Shown in pieces: positions 27,824-36,600 of a stretch of 64,000 nucleotides of DNA. How positions within the stretch are numbered: the first letter of the stretch is position 1; every line of letters starts with the position of its first letter. The stretch is from NCBI GenBank assembly GCA_039984955.1, contig JBDWTN010000007.1, positions 992,001-1,056,000 of the forward strand, written 5' to 3'. A program made the position numbers and the translations under genes. Under the pieces are notes generated by a model that saw nothing but the letters and a program-made list of their open reading frames with translations, was not told where the DNA came from and made no database searches. This stretch comes from Marinobacter alexandrii. GTDB lineage: Bacteria; Bacteroidota; Bacteroidia; Cytophagales; Cyclobacteriaceae.

Positions 27824-29308
27824 CTAATCTTCCACCACTTCAAACTCCACCCTCCTGTTTAACTTTCTCGTTTCTTCAGATTCATTACTAGCTATTGGTT
27901 GATTTCCTCCAAATCCTTTCCCACTTACACGATAAGGACTAATACCTTGATTGATAATGTATTCCTTTACGGATTTTACTCTTGCTTCTGAAAGCTGAAT
28001 ATTCTTTACTGGATCGCCAGTGTTATCCGTATGTCCTTTAAGCAAAATCTTGATCTTAGGGTTATCATTCATTACTTCCACCACAAGGTTCAGTTCTTTC
28101 TCTGATCCTTCTATCATGCTTGATGTTCCTCGATGGAATAATACATGATCCAAGGTAATCACACTTCCTTTTGCCACAGAAGCCAGCTCAATGATATTCT
28201 CTCCTATCATCAATTGTTCATCTAATGTTATTACACTAGGAAGATATCCTAAGGATTTCAATTCTGCTTCCTCTCCTGTCAGCGAATCAATCTTAAATAA
28301 TCCATTTACTTCCATTCTTTTGACATCTCCCACAATCATTTCAGCAGGCAGCACCTCTCCACTCTTGGAATCCACTACTTTCAATAAGATTGAAGAAGGC
28401 ATTTCAGGCATATCCTCATCTTGAGAAATAAACACCTCTTCTAACTGAGTGGTATCCTCTTCAATTTCTTCCTGAAACTTAACCCGCATGATATCTCCAT
28501 ATCCATCACTGTCCTGAGAACTAACATAGTACGCCCACTGATCACCGTCCAGATAGCCAAAAGAAGTTTCAGCGCCGGTTGTGTTTACCCTATCGCCTAG
28601 GTTTATTGGTGCACTCCAATTTCTCCAGGAGTTATCTTGGCGGACAGAATAGAAAATATCAAAACTTCCTTCTCCTCCTCTTCCATTTGTAGCAAAGAAC
28701 AAAGTGCGATTATCCTCGGCTAAAAAAGGTGTGACTTCCTGAAATTCTGTGTTTAAAGAGTAGCCTAAGTTTTTTGGGCTATCCCAACTTCCATCTGCTT
28801 TTCTCTTTACCACATACAAATCCTCAACACCGTACGTGTTATTTGATTCCATACTAAGAATCATGTATTTCCCATCCTTTGAGATACAGCCACTTTGTAC
28901 TGATGACTTATTTTTTAAAAATGGAACATCGACACGCTGCGGTTTCATATTGGCAGATTCTGTGCGGTAAACCTCCCCTTTGTAAACACCTAATTCTAAC
29001 GTCACTTTATTAAAATATATCCATTGATCAGAAAAGCCAATAGGGCTCACCATACCCGGTGTATCCAGCCAGTCTGTAAAAAGAATTATTTCCTGCCCAT
29101 CGATATTTTGTTCCTCAATAAATGAGTCGGACAAACCACTACGATCTTGCGTAAAAGCTATTCTTCTGGATACCGGATCAAGAGTCAAGTAATTTTGGCC
29201 ATAGTAAGTGTTTAATGAATCCACCGGAATCCCATTACTTTCAAAGGTTACCTGAGCTATAGTGCCTATGCTCAAAAAGACGAAAAAGATTATTATTGAA
29301 CTTTTCAA
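27824..29308 (-). CDS. OmpA-family protein with WD40/PD40-like repeats
   Basis: 494 aa with a signal peptide (MKSSIIIFFVFLSIGTIAQ). Residues about 30-270 show PD40-type beta-propeller blades (YLTLDPVSRRIAFTQDRSG, GKYMILSMESN, NRTLFFATNGRGGEGSFDIFYS). A linker beta domain of about 80 residues precedes a C-terminal OmpA peptidoglycan-binding domain (ILLKGHTDNTG...LSEARVKSV...GKGFGGNQPIAS...NRRVEFEV). It would link the outer membrane to peptidoglycan. The same layout is widespread in Bacteroidota, as in SprE/PorE-like proteins, but the exact role is not readable. Confidence 0.88.
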   Translation of the reverse strand: MKSSIIIFFVFLSIGTIAQVTFESNGIPVDSLNTYYGQNYLTLDPVSRRIAFTQDRSGLSDSFIEEQNIDGQEIILFTDWLDTPGMVSPIGFSDQWIYFNKVTLELGVYKGEVYRTESANMKPQRVDVPFLKNKSSVQSGCISKDGKYMILSMESNNTYGVEDLYVVKRKADGSWDSPKNLGYSLNTEFQEVTPFLAEDNRTLFFATNGRGGEGSFDIFYSVRQDNSWRNWSAPINLGDRVNTTGAETSFGYLDGDQWAYYVSSQDSDGYGDIMRVKFQEEIEEDTTQLEEVFISQDEDMPEMPSSILLKVVDSKSGEVLPAEMIVGDVKRMEVNGLFKIDSLTGEEAELKSLGYLPSVITLDEQLMIGENIIELASVAKGSVITLDHVLFHRGTSSMIEGSEKELNLVVEVMNDNPKIKILLKGHTDNTGDPVKNIQLSEARVKSVKEYIINQGISPYRVSGKGFGGNQPIASNESEETRKLNRRVEFEVVED

Positions 29309-29437
29309 CTATTTATTTTAATTTTTTTGTGATTATTATTTGAATATATGAATATTCTGATATATAATTGTACTTGTAAAGTTTCTCTATTGGTTAGTTG
29401 GTGACAAAGCTAAACAGCTAGTGAATTATTTGTTTGA

Positions 29438-29470
29438 AGTCCGGTGTGGTTAGCCGGACTTTCTTTTTTT
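29438..29470 (+). terminator. orphan intrinsic terminator on the plus strand
   Basis: Stem agtccgg/ccggact (29438-29444 with 29454-29460), 9-nt loop, then an eleven-base T-rich tail (ttctttttttatt). It is oriented to end a plus-strand RNA, but both neighbouring genes are on the minus strand. The hairpin also covers the last codons and stop of the mpg-like gene. The 29309-29437 stretch upstream has no convincing gene or promoter; a small RNA is possible. Confidence 0.55.
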
Positions 29471-30088
29471 ATTCACTTTTTTACTTACATAGTTATTATC
29501 AGCAATAACGAATCTCCAAGGCTTTAACGCATCTTCTTCTGCATATTCTACTCCAATTCTTGTATCCGATAATATTTCCATTTTTTCTTTCTCTTCCGGC
29601 TCAACGATCCACATACGATCTTCTAGCAGATCAGTCCCAGTTAGTTCTGTGCTTATCCCCATAGCTTGCGAGAGAGTTCCAGGCCCTGATGATAATTTCG
29701 CTTTTGTAAATTTTCTTCTTTCCATCATTTCATCCATACCTACCAATGGCTCAAGTGCGCGAATAAGAACGGCATCAGCCTTCCCTTCAACATTGGTCAC
29801 CACATTCACCAAATGATGAATTCCATAGCATAAATAGACATAAGCATAGCCACCATCACCATACATTACTTCTGTTCGGGGAGTCCTTTTTCCATTGGCA
29901 TGACAAGCCTTATCTCCTCTGCCACAGTAAGCTTCAGTTTCCACAATTTTACCTGCTGCTAAAATCCCGTCCATATGGGTTACAAGAACCTTACCGAGTA
30001 AATCTTTTGCTATTTCCACGACATCCTCTCTTTGATAAAACGATCTTGGGAGTTTTTCGTAAACGGATGTATTAATTTCGAGAACCAT
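29450..30088 (-). CDS. DNA-3-methyladenine glycosylase (AAG/MPG family)
   Basis: 212 aa. Base-excision glycosylase removing alkylated purines. Family blocks: LPRSFYQREDVVEIAKDLLGKVL, IVETEAYCGRGDKACHAN with the catalytic Glu, PRTEVMYGDGGYAYVYLCYGIHHLVNVV, and KLSSGPGTLSQAMGIS. The C-terminal ends with a Lys/Arg-rich tail (KKVNKKRKSG), which overlaps a terminator hairpin. Divergent from the DUF2911 gene by 17 bp. Confidence 0.93.
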   Translation of the reverse strand: MVLEINTSVYEKLPRSFYQREDVVEIAKDLLGKVLVTHMDGILAAGKIVETEAYCGRGDKACHANGKRTPRTEVMYGDGGYAYVYLCYGIHHLVNVVTNVEGKADAVLIRALEPLVGMDEMMERRKFTKAKLSSGPGTLSQAMGISTELTGTDLLEDRMWIVEPEEKEKMEILSDTRIGVEYAEEDALKPWRFVIADNNYVSKKVNKKRKSG

Positions 30089-30105
30089 AAAACCTTTTAA
30101 CTAAC

Positions 30106-30969
30106 ATGAAAAGAATTACAAATCTAATCTCACTATGTGTTTTGGTAGCGTTTGGTGCCACAGCGCAGATTTCCACCCCTCAACCCAGCCCAGCTGGATC
30201 AGTAAGTTCAACAGTAGGCCTAACCGAAATCAAAATAGACTATTTCAGACCTGGTAAAAAGGGAAGAGATATCTTTGGAAGTGGTGATCAATTCCTTGAA
30301 CAGTATGGTACTGTTTGGAGAACAGGGGCTAATAGTGGAACAATCATCTCCTTCAGCACAGATGTAAAGGTTGCAGGACAGGATGTAAAAGCTGGAGAAT
30401 ATCAAATCGTGTCAATTCCTGGAAAGAGTGAATGGCAAATGATGCTTCATACCGAAATGATCGGTGGAGATATGACAAGCTACAGTGAAGATAAAGTAGC
30501 TGCAAAAGCCACTGTTAAAACAATGATGAGCGATAAGGTAGTTGAAAGAATGACTTTCCAAATTTCAGATATTTCTGCTGACAATACTTCGGCAAATATC
30601 CATTTCGCATGGGATAATCATTCATTCAAAGTACCCGTTACAGTGAATTTTCATGATGCTGTAATGAAAGATATTACTGCTAAAACTCAGGTTAATCCTC
30701 AGAATTATACTGCTGCGGCTAACTATTACTTAGAAACTGGTGAAAACTTAGAAAAAGCTCTTGAGTGGATGAATAGCTATTTAGCTATTGGCAAAAATTC
30801 AGGTGAGTTTTGGCATATACACACCAAAGCAAGAATTCTAGCTAAAATGGGCAACAAGAAAGAAGCAATAGCTACTGCTAAGGACTCAATGGAAAAAGCG
30901 AAAAACTTTGAAAGAGGTGATTTCGGTTACGTTAAAAGAAATGAAGACCTAATTTCATCATTGAAATAA
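30106..30969 (+). CDS. secreted DUF2911 protein
   Basis: 287 aa with a signal peptide (about 1-20). The DUF2911 domain is clear: PSPAGSVSSTVGLTEIKIDYFRPGKKGRDIFG, TVWRTGANSGTIISFS, and KVPVTVNFHDAV. The C-terminal part (about 205-287) is a TPR-like helical hairpin array (NYTAAANYYLETGENLEKAL...AKMGNKKEAIATAKDSMEKA). Function unknown. Ends at the terminator at 30992. Confidence 0.88.
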   Translation: MKRITNLISLCVLVAFGATAQISTPQPSPAGSVSSTVGLTEIKIDYFRPGKKGRDIFGSGDQFLEQYGTVWRTGANSGTIISFSTDVKVAGQDVKAGEYQIVSIPGKSEWQMMLHTEMIGGDMTSYSEDKVAAKATVKTMMSDKVVERMTFQISDISADNTSANIHFAWDNHSFKVPVTVNFHDAVMKDITAKTQVNPQNYTAAANYYLETGENLEKALEWMNSYLAIGKNSGEFWHIHTKARILAKMGNKKEAIATAKDSMEKAKNFERGDFGYVKRNEDLISSLK

Positions 30970-30991
30970 TCTTTAAATCAAACCATTAAGA

Positions 30992-31018
30992 AGCGCAAGA
31001 TTAACTTGCGCTTTTTTT
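30992..31018 (+). terminator. intrinsic terminator after DUF2911 gene
   Basis: Perfect 8-bp stem agcgcaag/cttgcgct (30992-30999 with 31005-31012), 5-nt loop and a run of seven T. It ends the DUF2911 transcript. The hairpin also encodes the last residues and stop of the convergent symporter gene (HKKSAS stop), where the T-run is read as Lys codons. Confidence 0.8.
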
Positions 31019-32707
31019 ATGTCCGGTAATTTCCTGAATGATTAGACTGATAATAATAGTACTTCCACATCCGATAAGGTTGTACCAAAGGTAGCTGAGT
31101 GTAAATACACCAGCTTCCGTCATGAAGTGGACCACAATAACTCCTGTCTGAGCAATCAAAGCAGCAATAAAGACTGCATTACCCATTACCCGCTTGAAGA
31201 AAAAAGCAACAAGAAAGATTCCTAGCACTGTTCCATAGAATATTGAGCCAATAATATTTACTGCCTCAATGAGATTCTCTGAATTCTTTGCCAAGATTGC
31301 AAACAGGATTGCGAGTACTCCCCATGCGAATGTCAGAACCTTGGAAGTATTTAAGTAATGATGAGGAGATCCATCTTTCTTAATAGCTCGCTTATAAAAG
31401 TCTACTGATGTAGTAGATGCCAATGCATTTAGTTCAGAAGAAGTAGAAGACATAGCTGCGGAGAAGATTACCGCAATCAATAACCCTATCAGCCCGTGTG
31501 GTAAATAAGTGATGATGAAGGTTAGAAATACGTAATCAGAGTCCTTCGTTTCCAACGTCTCATCAGCTTTTAAAATAACTTCTTTCGCTTGTTGCCTGAT
31601 TTGAACCGATTTAGCATCTGCTTCTTTCAGTTCCGAAGCAAAAAGCTGTCGTTGTTCATCTGAAATTGATTCTTTCGCAAGATTCAGTGCTGCATTTTTC
31701 CTTTCACCAAGTGCAAGTGTATATTCATTGTTTAATGAATTAAATTCTTCTGCGTATTCAGAATTTTCAACAATTTCTACAGAAGCTTCTTTAAAATGAA
31801 TCGGCGGATTGTAGAAGATGAAAAACACATATACCATTACCCCAACAAAGAGTATAAAAAATTGCATTGGTATTTTGAGGAGCGCATTGAACATTAATCC
31901 CATCCGGCTTTCCGCGGCACTTGTACCACCCAAGTAACGCTGTACCTGAGACTGATCTGTCCCGAAGTATGAAAGTGCGAGGAAGAAGCCCCCTGTAAGA
32001 CCTGACCATATAGTGTATCTCTCTCCTGCATCTGTACTAAAGTTTACAGCTTCTAGTTTTCCAAGGTTTCCAGCTATCTCTAGTGCTCCTCCAAAGGTCG
32101 TATGATCATTGATATAGCCTATAATCATAAAGAAAGCAGCAAACATTCCTGCCATGATTACAGCCATCTGCTGCTTTTGTGTAATGGAGACAGCTTTAGT
32201 TCCTCCAGAAACTGTGTAGATAATAACTAAAATACCAGTTCCTAATATAGTAGTAGTCAAGTCCCAATGAAGAATAGAGGAAATGATAATGGCAGGTGCA
32301 TAGATGGTAATACCAGCAGCTAATCCCCTTTGAACGAGAAAAATTGCAGCGCCTAAATATCTTGTTTTCAAATCAAACCTTTTCTCAAGAAATTCATAGG
32401 CTGTATATACCTTAAGGCGATAAAAAATAGGGATAAATACCGCTGACACCACAATTAAGGCAATAGGGAGGCCAAAATAATTTTGCACAAACCCCATTCC
32501 ACTTTCATAAGCTTGACCTGGTGTAGAAATAAACGTGATAGCACTAGCTTGGGTAGCCATTACTGAAAGGCCAATGGTTCCCCACTTCATGGAGTTTCCT
32601 CCCAAAAGATATCCCTCTATATCCTTCTGACCTCTCGTTTTATAAACACCGTATGCTACAATAAATAATAACGTGCCGAATAGCACAATCAGGTCCAGAT
32701 TGTTCAT
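31001..32707 (-). CDS. sodium:solute symporter (SSS family)
   Basis: 568 aa from the ATG at 32707; a TTG one codon earlier is less likely. About 13 membrane segments. SSS features: GYLLGGNSMKWGTIGLSVMATQASAITFISTPGQAYESG and AMSSTSSELNALASTTSVDFYKR, and the FGTDQSQVQRYL region. About 85 helical, charged residues (around 305-395) are inserted between membrane segments. Its ATG overlaps the stop of a 44-aa peptide gene by 1 bp, which itself overlaps the PIG-L deacetylase. The substrate is probably a sugar or amide product of the deacetylase (inference). Confidence 0.9.
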   Translation of the reverse strand: MNNLDLIVLFGTLLFIVAYGVYKTRGQKDIEGYLLGGNSMKWGTIGLSVMATQASAITFISTPGQAYESGMGFVQNYFGLPIALIVVSAVFIPIFYRLKVYTAYEFLEKRFDLKTRYLGAAIFLVQRGLAAGITIYAPAIIISSILHWDLTTTILGTGILVIIYTVSGGTKAVSITQKQQMAVIMAGMFAAFFMIIGYINDHTTFGGALEIAGNLGKLEAVNFSTDAGERYTIWSGLTGGFFLALSYFGTDQSQVQRYLGGTSAAESRMGLMFNALLKIPMQFFILFVGVMVYVFFIFYNPPIHFKEASVEIVENSEYAEEFNSLNNEYTLALGERKNAALNLAKESISDEQRQLFASELKEADAKSVQIRQQAKEVILKADETLETKDSDYVFLTFIITYLPHGLIGLLIAVIFSAAMSSTSSELNALASTTSVDFYKRAIKKDGSPHHYLNTSKVLTFAWGVLAILFAILAKNSENLIEAVNIIGSIFYGTVLGIFLVAFFFKRVMGNAVFIAALIAQTGVIVVHFMTEAGVFTLSYLWYNLIGCGSTIIISLIIQEITGHKKSAS

Positions 32708-32841
32708 CAATAGGAGGCACTAAATAGGTAAAACAATAAGATTAGGACAGCCAACCATCCTGCAACAAAAAAATACAAATACCTCCACTTTTTGAAAAAT
32801 GGCGGCTTGTCAATGTTTTTTTCCGAAATCAATTCTGTCAT
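32707..32841 (-). CDS. 44-aa single-helix membrane peptide between deacetylase and symporter
   Basis: Frame MTELISEKNIDKPPFFKKW followed by RYLYFFVAGWLAVLILLFYL and FSASY. One membrane helix at about 22-40 with a charged N-terminus. The ATG overlaps the stop of the PIG-L gene by 4 bp (ATGA), and its stop overlaps the symporter ATG by 1 bp (TGATG), so both ends are translationally coupled. Too short for common gene finders. Likely a small subunit or partner of the symporter. Confidence 0.7.
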   Translation of the reverse strand: MTELISEKNIDKPPFFKKWRYLYFFVAGWLAVLILLFYLFSASY

Positions 32842-35309
32842 TTACCTAGTGATATCAAGTTTACAAAAATTCGATAGGCTCCTGGTACCCCTGCTGGTAA
32901 TTCTCTAAACCAGCTATACCCTGAGTATACATAGTATCCTTCTCCGTACTTTGCGACTAATAGGCCTCCATTTTTTGGACTTTCACCTGGATCATTGCTC
33001 TCCAAGATCGGTACAAATTCCTCAGACCATTCACTTGGAAAATAAAGTCCGCGCTCCTGAACCCATCCTTCAAAATCTTTTTGAGAGATTTTATTTGGAG
33101 TATTTAATGTGACATGATTGGAATCAAGCATTTTGACTGGGGCATCCTCTACAGCTACTCTATCTCTAGATAGCTTTAAGGGAAATGGTGCAATTTCTTG
33201 TGTTACAAGTCTATGGCTGGTATTGTATTGAATGATCAAATTCCCCCCTGACTTTACATAGTCAAACAGATCTGTGTTTTTATAAGACAACCAGTCAACC
33301 GTATTAAAAGCCCTAATACCTAATATTACCGCATCGTATTTTGCAAGATTTTCTTGATTGATGTCGTCCTTTTCAAGCATTTCCACCATATATCCAACCT
33401 GCTCAAGATTTTGAGGAATTGCATCGCCTGCGCCTTCGATGTAGCCTATAAGATTTCCCCTTTTCTTTAAATCTACTTTCACTACTTTCACATTAGCCTT
33501 TGGATATAATGTCTGTTTAGGTATGTGACCATAGTCTATCACAGACAATCCTTTTTGGTACATTCTACCCCCAATCTCCGCTTGAGCCTCGATTAAACCT
33601 TCTGAAGAACTTGAAGGGGGTGTGATTGTAAAACTGAAAATTTGCTCTTCTCCTTTCTGCGAAAGATTAAAATCATAGGTTGATGGAGAAATATCCCAAT
33701 CTTTAGGTGCTTTTAACCCAACTGTACCTTGAGCGTTACTTCTTCCAGAAATAACCCTGACATCTACCGATTTTGATTGATCGTCAGCAAAGACAAGAAC
33801 GCCTCCTGATACATTTACCATCACAGGAGGTCCTATCGCTATAGGCTCAGTAATTTCTCCCTCTACCGGATCTGTTCGTTTAAATACCACTGGCACGTTA
33901 AGCACTACCTCTTCTCCATTGAGGCTGATAGTAATCTTACCAGAAATAGCCGGAGCATTCTCTGGGTTTCCAATTTTCTCCTGATCATTTACAGTATACA
34001 TCCCTAAACTTCCCTCCTCTCTTAACCAGTAAGGGTGCGTGTATTTCATGCCTTTGGGAAGGACAAAATTCATCTCCGAGAAAAAAGGCTTATTGTCCAG
34101 GAGAGGAGCTTTAAGTGAAATCGCATTTCTCCATTGGGAAAGCTCTAATTGCTCAACGTTCATATCTATATTACTACGATTAACGAGCTCAAGTGCAATG
34201 GAGATAGAGTCACCAATTGCATAATTGGGCTGATCTGACCTCAGAGAGACATATAATCCAGAGGCTGCCACAATCAATTCATTGATTTCTTTTTTCTTTA
34301 TTTCTTTCCAAAAATCATCATCTAGTTTTTCTAACGCTTCCCGCGCTCCCATTAATGGAGCCACAATAAGTGAGGGGTTAGTTTCATCGTAAAGGTCAAT
34401 CGCTTTTTTGATGTAGAATGCTACTTCTTTAGATCCCTTCACTCGTTCCCATGATGTATCGATTCCTCCAAAAGGCTCTTTTGTCTCTTCGCCATCCCAT
34501 TGCTCCAAATATTCTATTTGTTCTCCCCTCGATCCTGATGAGCCAAACCCTTGACTCTTATGCATACTTCTGCTTCTAGCTGCTATTTCAGAGTATGATT
34601 CACCTAATAATGTATTGTACTGTCCTACATCAATTTTCTTCAAATTTGTAGTGTCTTTGTCAGAGTTGCGGAACCACCACCATCCGGTATTCCAGAATAT
34701 TTTCTTTGGAGCCCAAACATCCACATAAGCTAACTGATCGGAAAAAGCATCTTTGTCTCCGCTCAATTTGAATGCCTCTCTAGCCAAAATTGCACTGGCG
34801 GTGTGATGGCCATGAGATCTTCCATCATGATTAAATCTTGTTACAACGATATCCGGTCTAAACTTCCGAAAAGCCCACACGAAATCAGCCAACACTTTTT
34901 CTCTATCCCAAATGGTAAACGTTTCATCAGGATTTTTTGAATAGCCAAAATCATTTGCTCTCGAAAAAAACTGTTGTCCTCCATCTGTTCTTCTCGCAGC
35001 AAGTAGTTCTTGAGTTCTAATCAACCCCAAGCCTTCTCTAATTTCCGGGCCTATTAAGTTTTGCCCCCCATCCCCACGTGTTGCAGACAAATATGCTGTT
35101 CTCATAAGCTCCTCATTGGCATAGTAGGCGATCAGTCGAGTGTTTTCGTCATCTGGATGAGCAGCTACGTAAAGTACAGTTCCAAGTACATTCAGCTTTT
35201 CAAGTTTTTGTCTAATCTCCCCCGGTTCATATTTTTTTTGGCTAGAAGCCAGAATAGGGAATAAGAAGACAGCCAGTACAAGATAACTGGCAAGGTTTCG
35301 GGTTTTCAT
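32838..35309 (-). CDS. large secreted PIG-L (LmbE-like) deacetylase
   Basis: 823 aa with a signal peptide (MKTRNLASYLVLAVFLFPILASSQ). The N-terminal PIG-L domain has the zinc and catalytic motif AAHPDDEN (His51, Asp53, Asp54) and the distal GHHTAS. It deacetylates N-acetylglucosamine-type substrates. The middle region (about 360-600) is beta-rich (NPCBM/Ig-like, NEW3-like), and the end has a class-I glutamine amidotransferase-like fold (YDAVILGIRAFNTVDWLSYKNT and GGNLIIQYNTS). The gene is translationally coupled to a 44-aa membrane peptide and a sodium symporter, suggesting extracellular deacetylation followed by uptake. Confidence 0.88.
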   Translation of the reverse strand: MKTRNLASYLVLAVFLFPILASSQKKYEPGEIRQKLEKLNVLGTVLYVAAHPDDENTRLIAYYANEELMRTAYLSATRGDGGQNLIGPEIREGLGLIRTQELLAARRTDGGQQFFSRANDFGYSKNPDETFTIWDREKVLADFVWAFRKFRPDIVVTRFNHDGRSHGHHTASAILAREAFKLSGDKDAFSDQLAYVDVWAPKKIFWNTGWWWFRNSDKDTTNLKKIDVGQYNTLLGESYSEIAARSRSMHKSQGFGSSGSRGEQIEYLEQWDGEETKEPFGGIDTSWERVKGSKEVAFYIKKAIDLYDETNPSLIVAPLMGAREALEKLDDDFWKEIKKKEINELIVAASGLYVSLRSDQPNYAIGDSISIALELVNRSNIDMNVEQLELSQWRNAISLKAPLLDNKPFFSEMNFVLPKGMKYTHPYWLREEGSLGMYTVNDQEKIGNPENAPAISGKITISLNGEEVVLNVPVVFKRTDPVEGEITEPIAIGPPVMVNVSGGVLVFADDQSKSVDVRVISGRSNAQGTVGLKAPKDWDISPSTYDFNLSQKGEEQIFSFTITPPSSSSEGLIEAQAEIGGRMYQKGLSVIDYGHIPKQTLYPKANVKVVKVDLKKRGNLIGYIEGAGDAIPQNLEQVGYMVEMLEKDDINQENLAKYDAVILGIRAFNTVDWLSYKNTDLFDYVKSGGNLIIQYNTSHRLVTQEIAPFPLKLSRDRVAVEDAPVKMLDSNHVTLNTPNKISQKDFEGWVQERGLYFPSEWSEEFVPILESNDPGESPKNGGLLVAKYGEGYYVYSGYSWFRELPAGVPGAYRIFVNLISLGK

Positions 35310-35439
35310 ATTTAGGTTTTCGTTCGGGTCTGTTACGGTTAAAGAATCAGAAAGTTATCTGAATTATTCGAGTGGTTGATTTAAATCATATTTCATCTAT
35401 TCAATAATGGTTACATTTAATGAAGCCTAAATCATCACC

Positions 35440-36600
35440 GTGAAATTAGCTACTCCTACACCGAAAGTATATATCGGTAGTCATGAAGAGAGTATGGCCA
35501 AGGCACTTAATCTTGGCTTTCTTATCCTGTTCATCACGCTACCCATTATTCTCTTACAGCAAGTTCTGAAGAATGAGTACGTAAGTGCCTCTCTTGTTGC
35601 ATTTGGGTGTTTATCCGCAATAATAGTCAGGTTCATTTTTGTAAGGGGATTTTTGAGGTCATCCATTTACCTATTTGTTCTGTCTTTTACGTTGATTGTA
35701 ACAGGTATATGTACATTCGGAAATGGCATCAATGATATATCAATTATCAGCTACCCAATTTTAATTGGTTTTTCCAGTGTGATTCTTCATCGTAAAGAGC
35801 TTTACGTCACAACAGCACTTAGCTTAATAGGAGTTGTCTGGTTAGTTTTCGGCGACCTTTGGAATTTGTATGACCCCATTGCAGTGACAAATAGCCTGTT
35901 AAGCGACTTTATTGTAACAAGCACCATAGTAGTTCTTGGTGGTTATGTCGCTTCCACACTTACCTTTAATATGAAAACCTCCCTTGAGAAAGCGCAGGAA
36001 CAAACTCAAAAAAGCAGAAAGGACTCTGAAATCTTAGGCTCGGAAGTAGAAAGTAAAGAGCAGATTATCTATGAAATAAATAGGAAAGTAATAGATAGCC
36101 TACGATTTATTAGGGGCTTTATTGGCTTACAAGAAAACTCAACAAAAAATATTCTGGCTTACCAGAGCCTAAAAATCAAAATTCTGGCTGTAGAAACCAT
36201 TCATGAACAATTGATTGAGACAACTAACTACAATGTGATTGAAGTCAAACGCCTGACACAGCAGTTAATAAAAAAGTATACGCATGTAAAAAAACTAAAC
36301 ATAGATTCAATCGGACTTTCTTTTACAAGGAGATTTTCTGCTACAATGGATATTGATGGAGCAATTGCGCTAGCTATCTGCGTCATAACTATGATTGATT
36401 CTATCAAGAGTGAAAAATTAAGATTCCAGAAAGATTTAGACCAGTTAACTATTCATTTTTACACAGACAAAAACGATGATTCGCATGTAAAAGACCAAGT
36501 ATTATTATTAATGATTCAGCAATTGAAAGGGCAGATTCAATGGTCTGTCGAAAACCATGCTTTCGAGCTACTGGTGCCCCTAAAAAGAATTGAATCATGA
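35440..36600 (+). CDS. membrane histidine-kinase-like protein, catalytic residues lost
   Basis: 386 aa, GTG start at 35440. Six membrane segments (about 22-175), a coiled coil (180-208), and a HisKA_2/HWE-type dimerisation helix where the usual EVHHRVKN reads EINRKVID (212-219), so the phosphoacceptor His is Asn214 and Arg215. A following IHEQLI matches the family. The C-terminal region is ATPase-like in length but has no recognisable N, G1 or G2 box. It is therefore a pseudokinase. It overlaps the next, related gene by 4 bp (ATGA), suggesting a heteromeric pair. No conventional output domain. Confidence 0.75.
   Translation: MKLATPTPKVYIGSHEESMAKALNLGFLILFITLPIILLQQVLKNEYVSASLVAFGCLSAIIVRFIFVRGFLRSSIYLFVLSFTLIVTGICTFGNGINDISIISYPILIGFSSVILHRKELYVTTALSLIGVVWLVFGDLWNLYDPIAVTNSLLSDFIVTSTIVVLGGYVASTLTFNMKTSLEKAQEQTQKSRKDSEILGSEVESKEQIIYEINRKVIDSLRFIRGFIGLQENSTKNILAYQSLKIKILAVETIHEQLIETTNYNVIEVKRLTQQLIKKYTHVKKLNIDSIGLSFTRRFSATMDIDGAIALAICVITMIDSIKSEKLRFQKDLDQLTIHFYTDKNDDSHVKDQVLLLMIQQLKGQIQWSVENHAFELLVPLKRIES

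Noticed and set aside
29385-29440. tRNA-like sequence (ggttagttggt and gtttgaagtccgg)
   Set aside because: No acceptor stem or anticodon arm can be formed, and the T-arm is wrong; only the terminator hairpin is credible.
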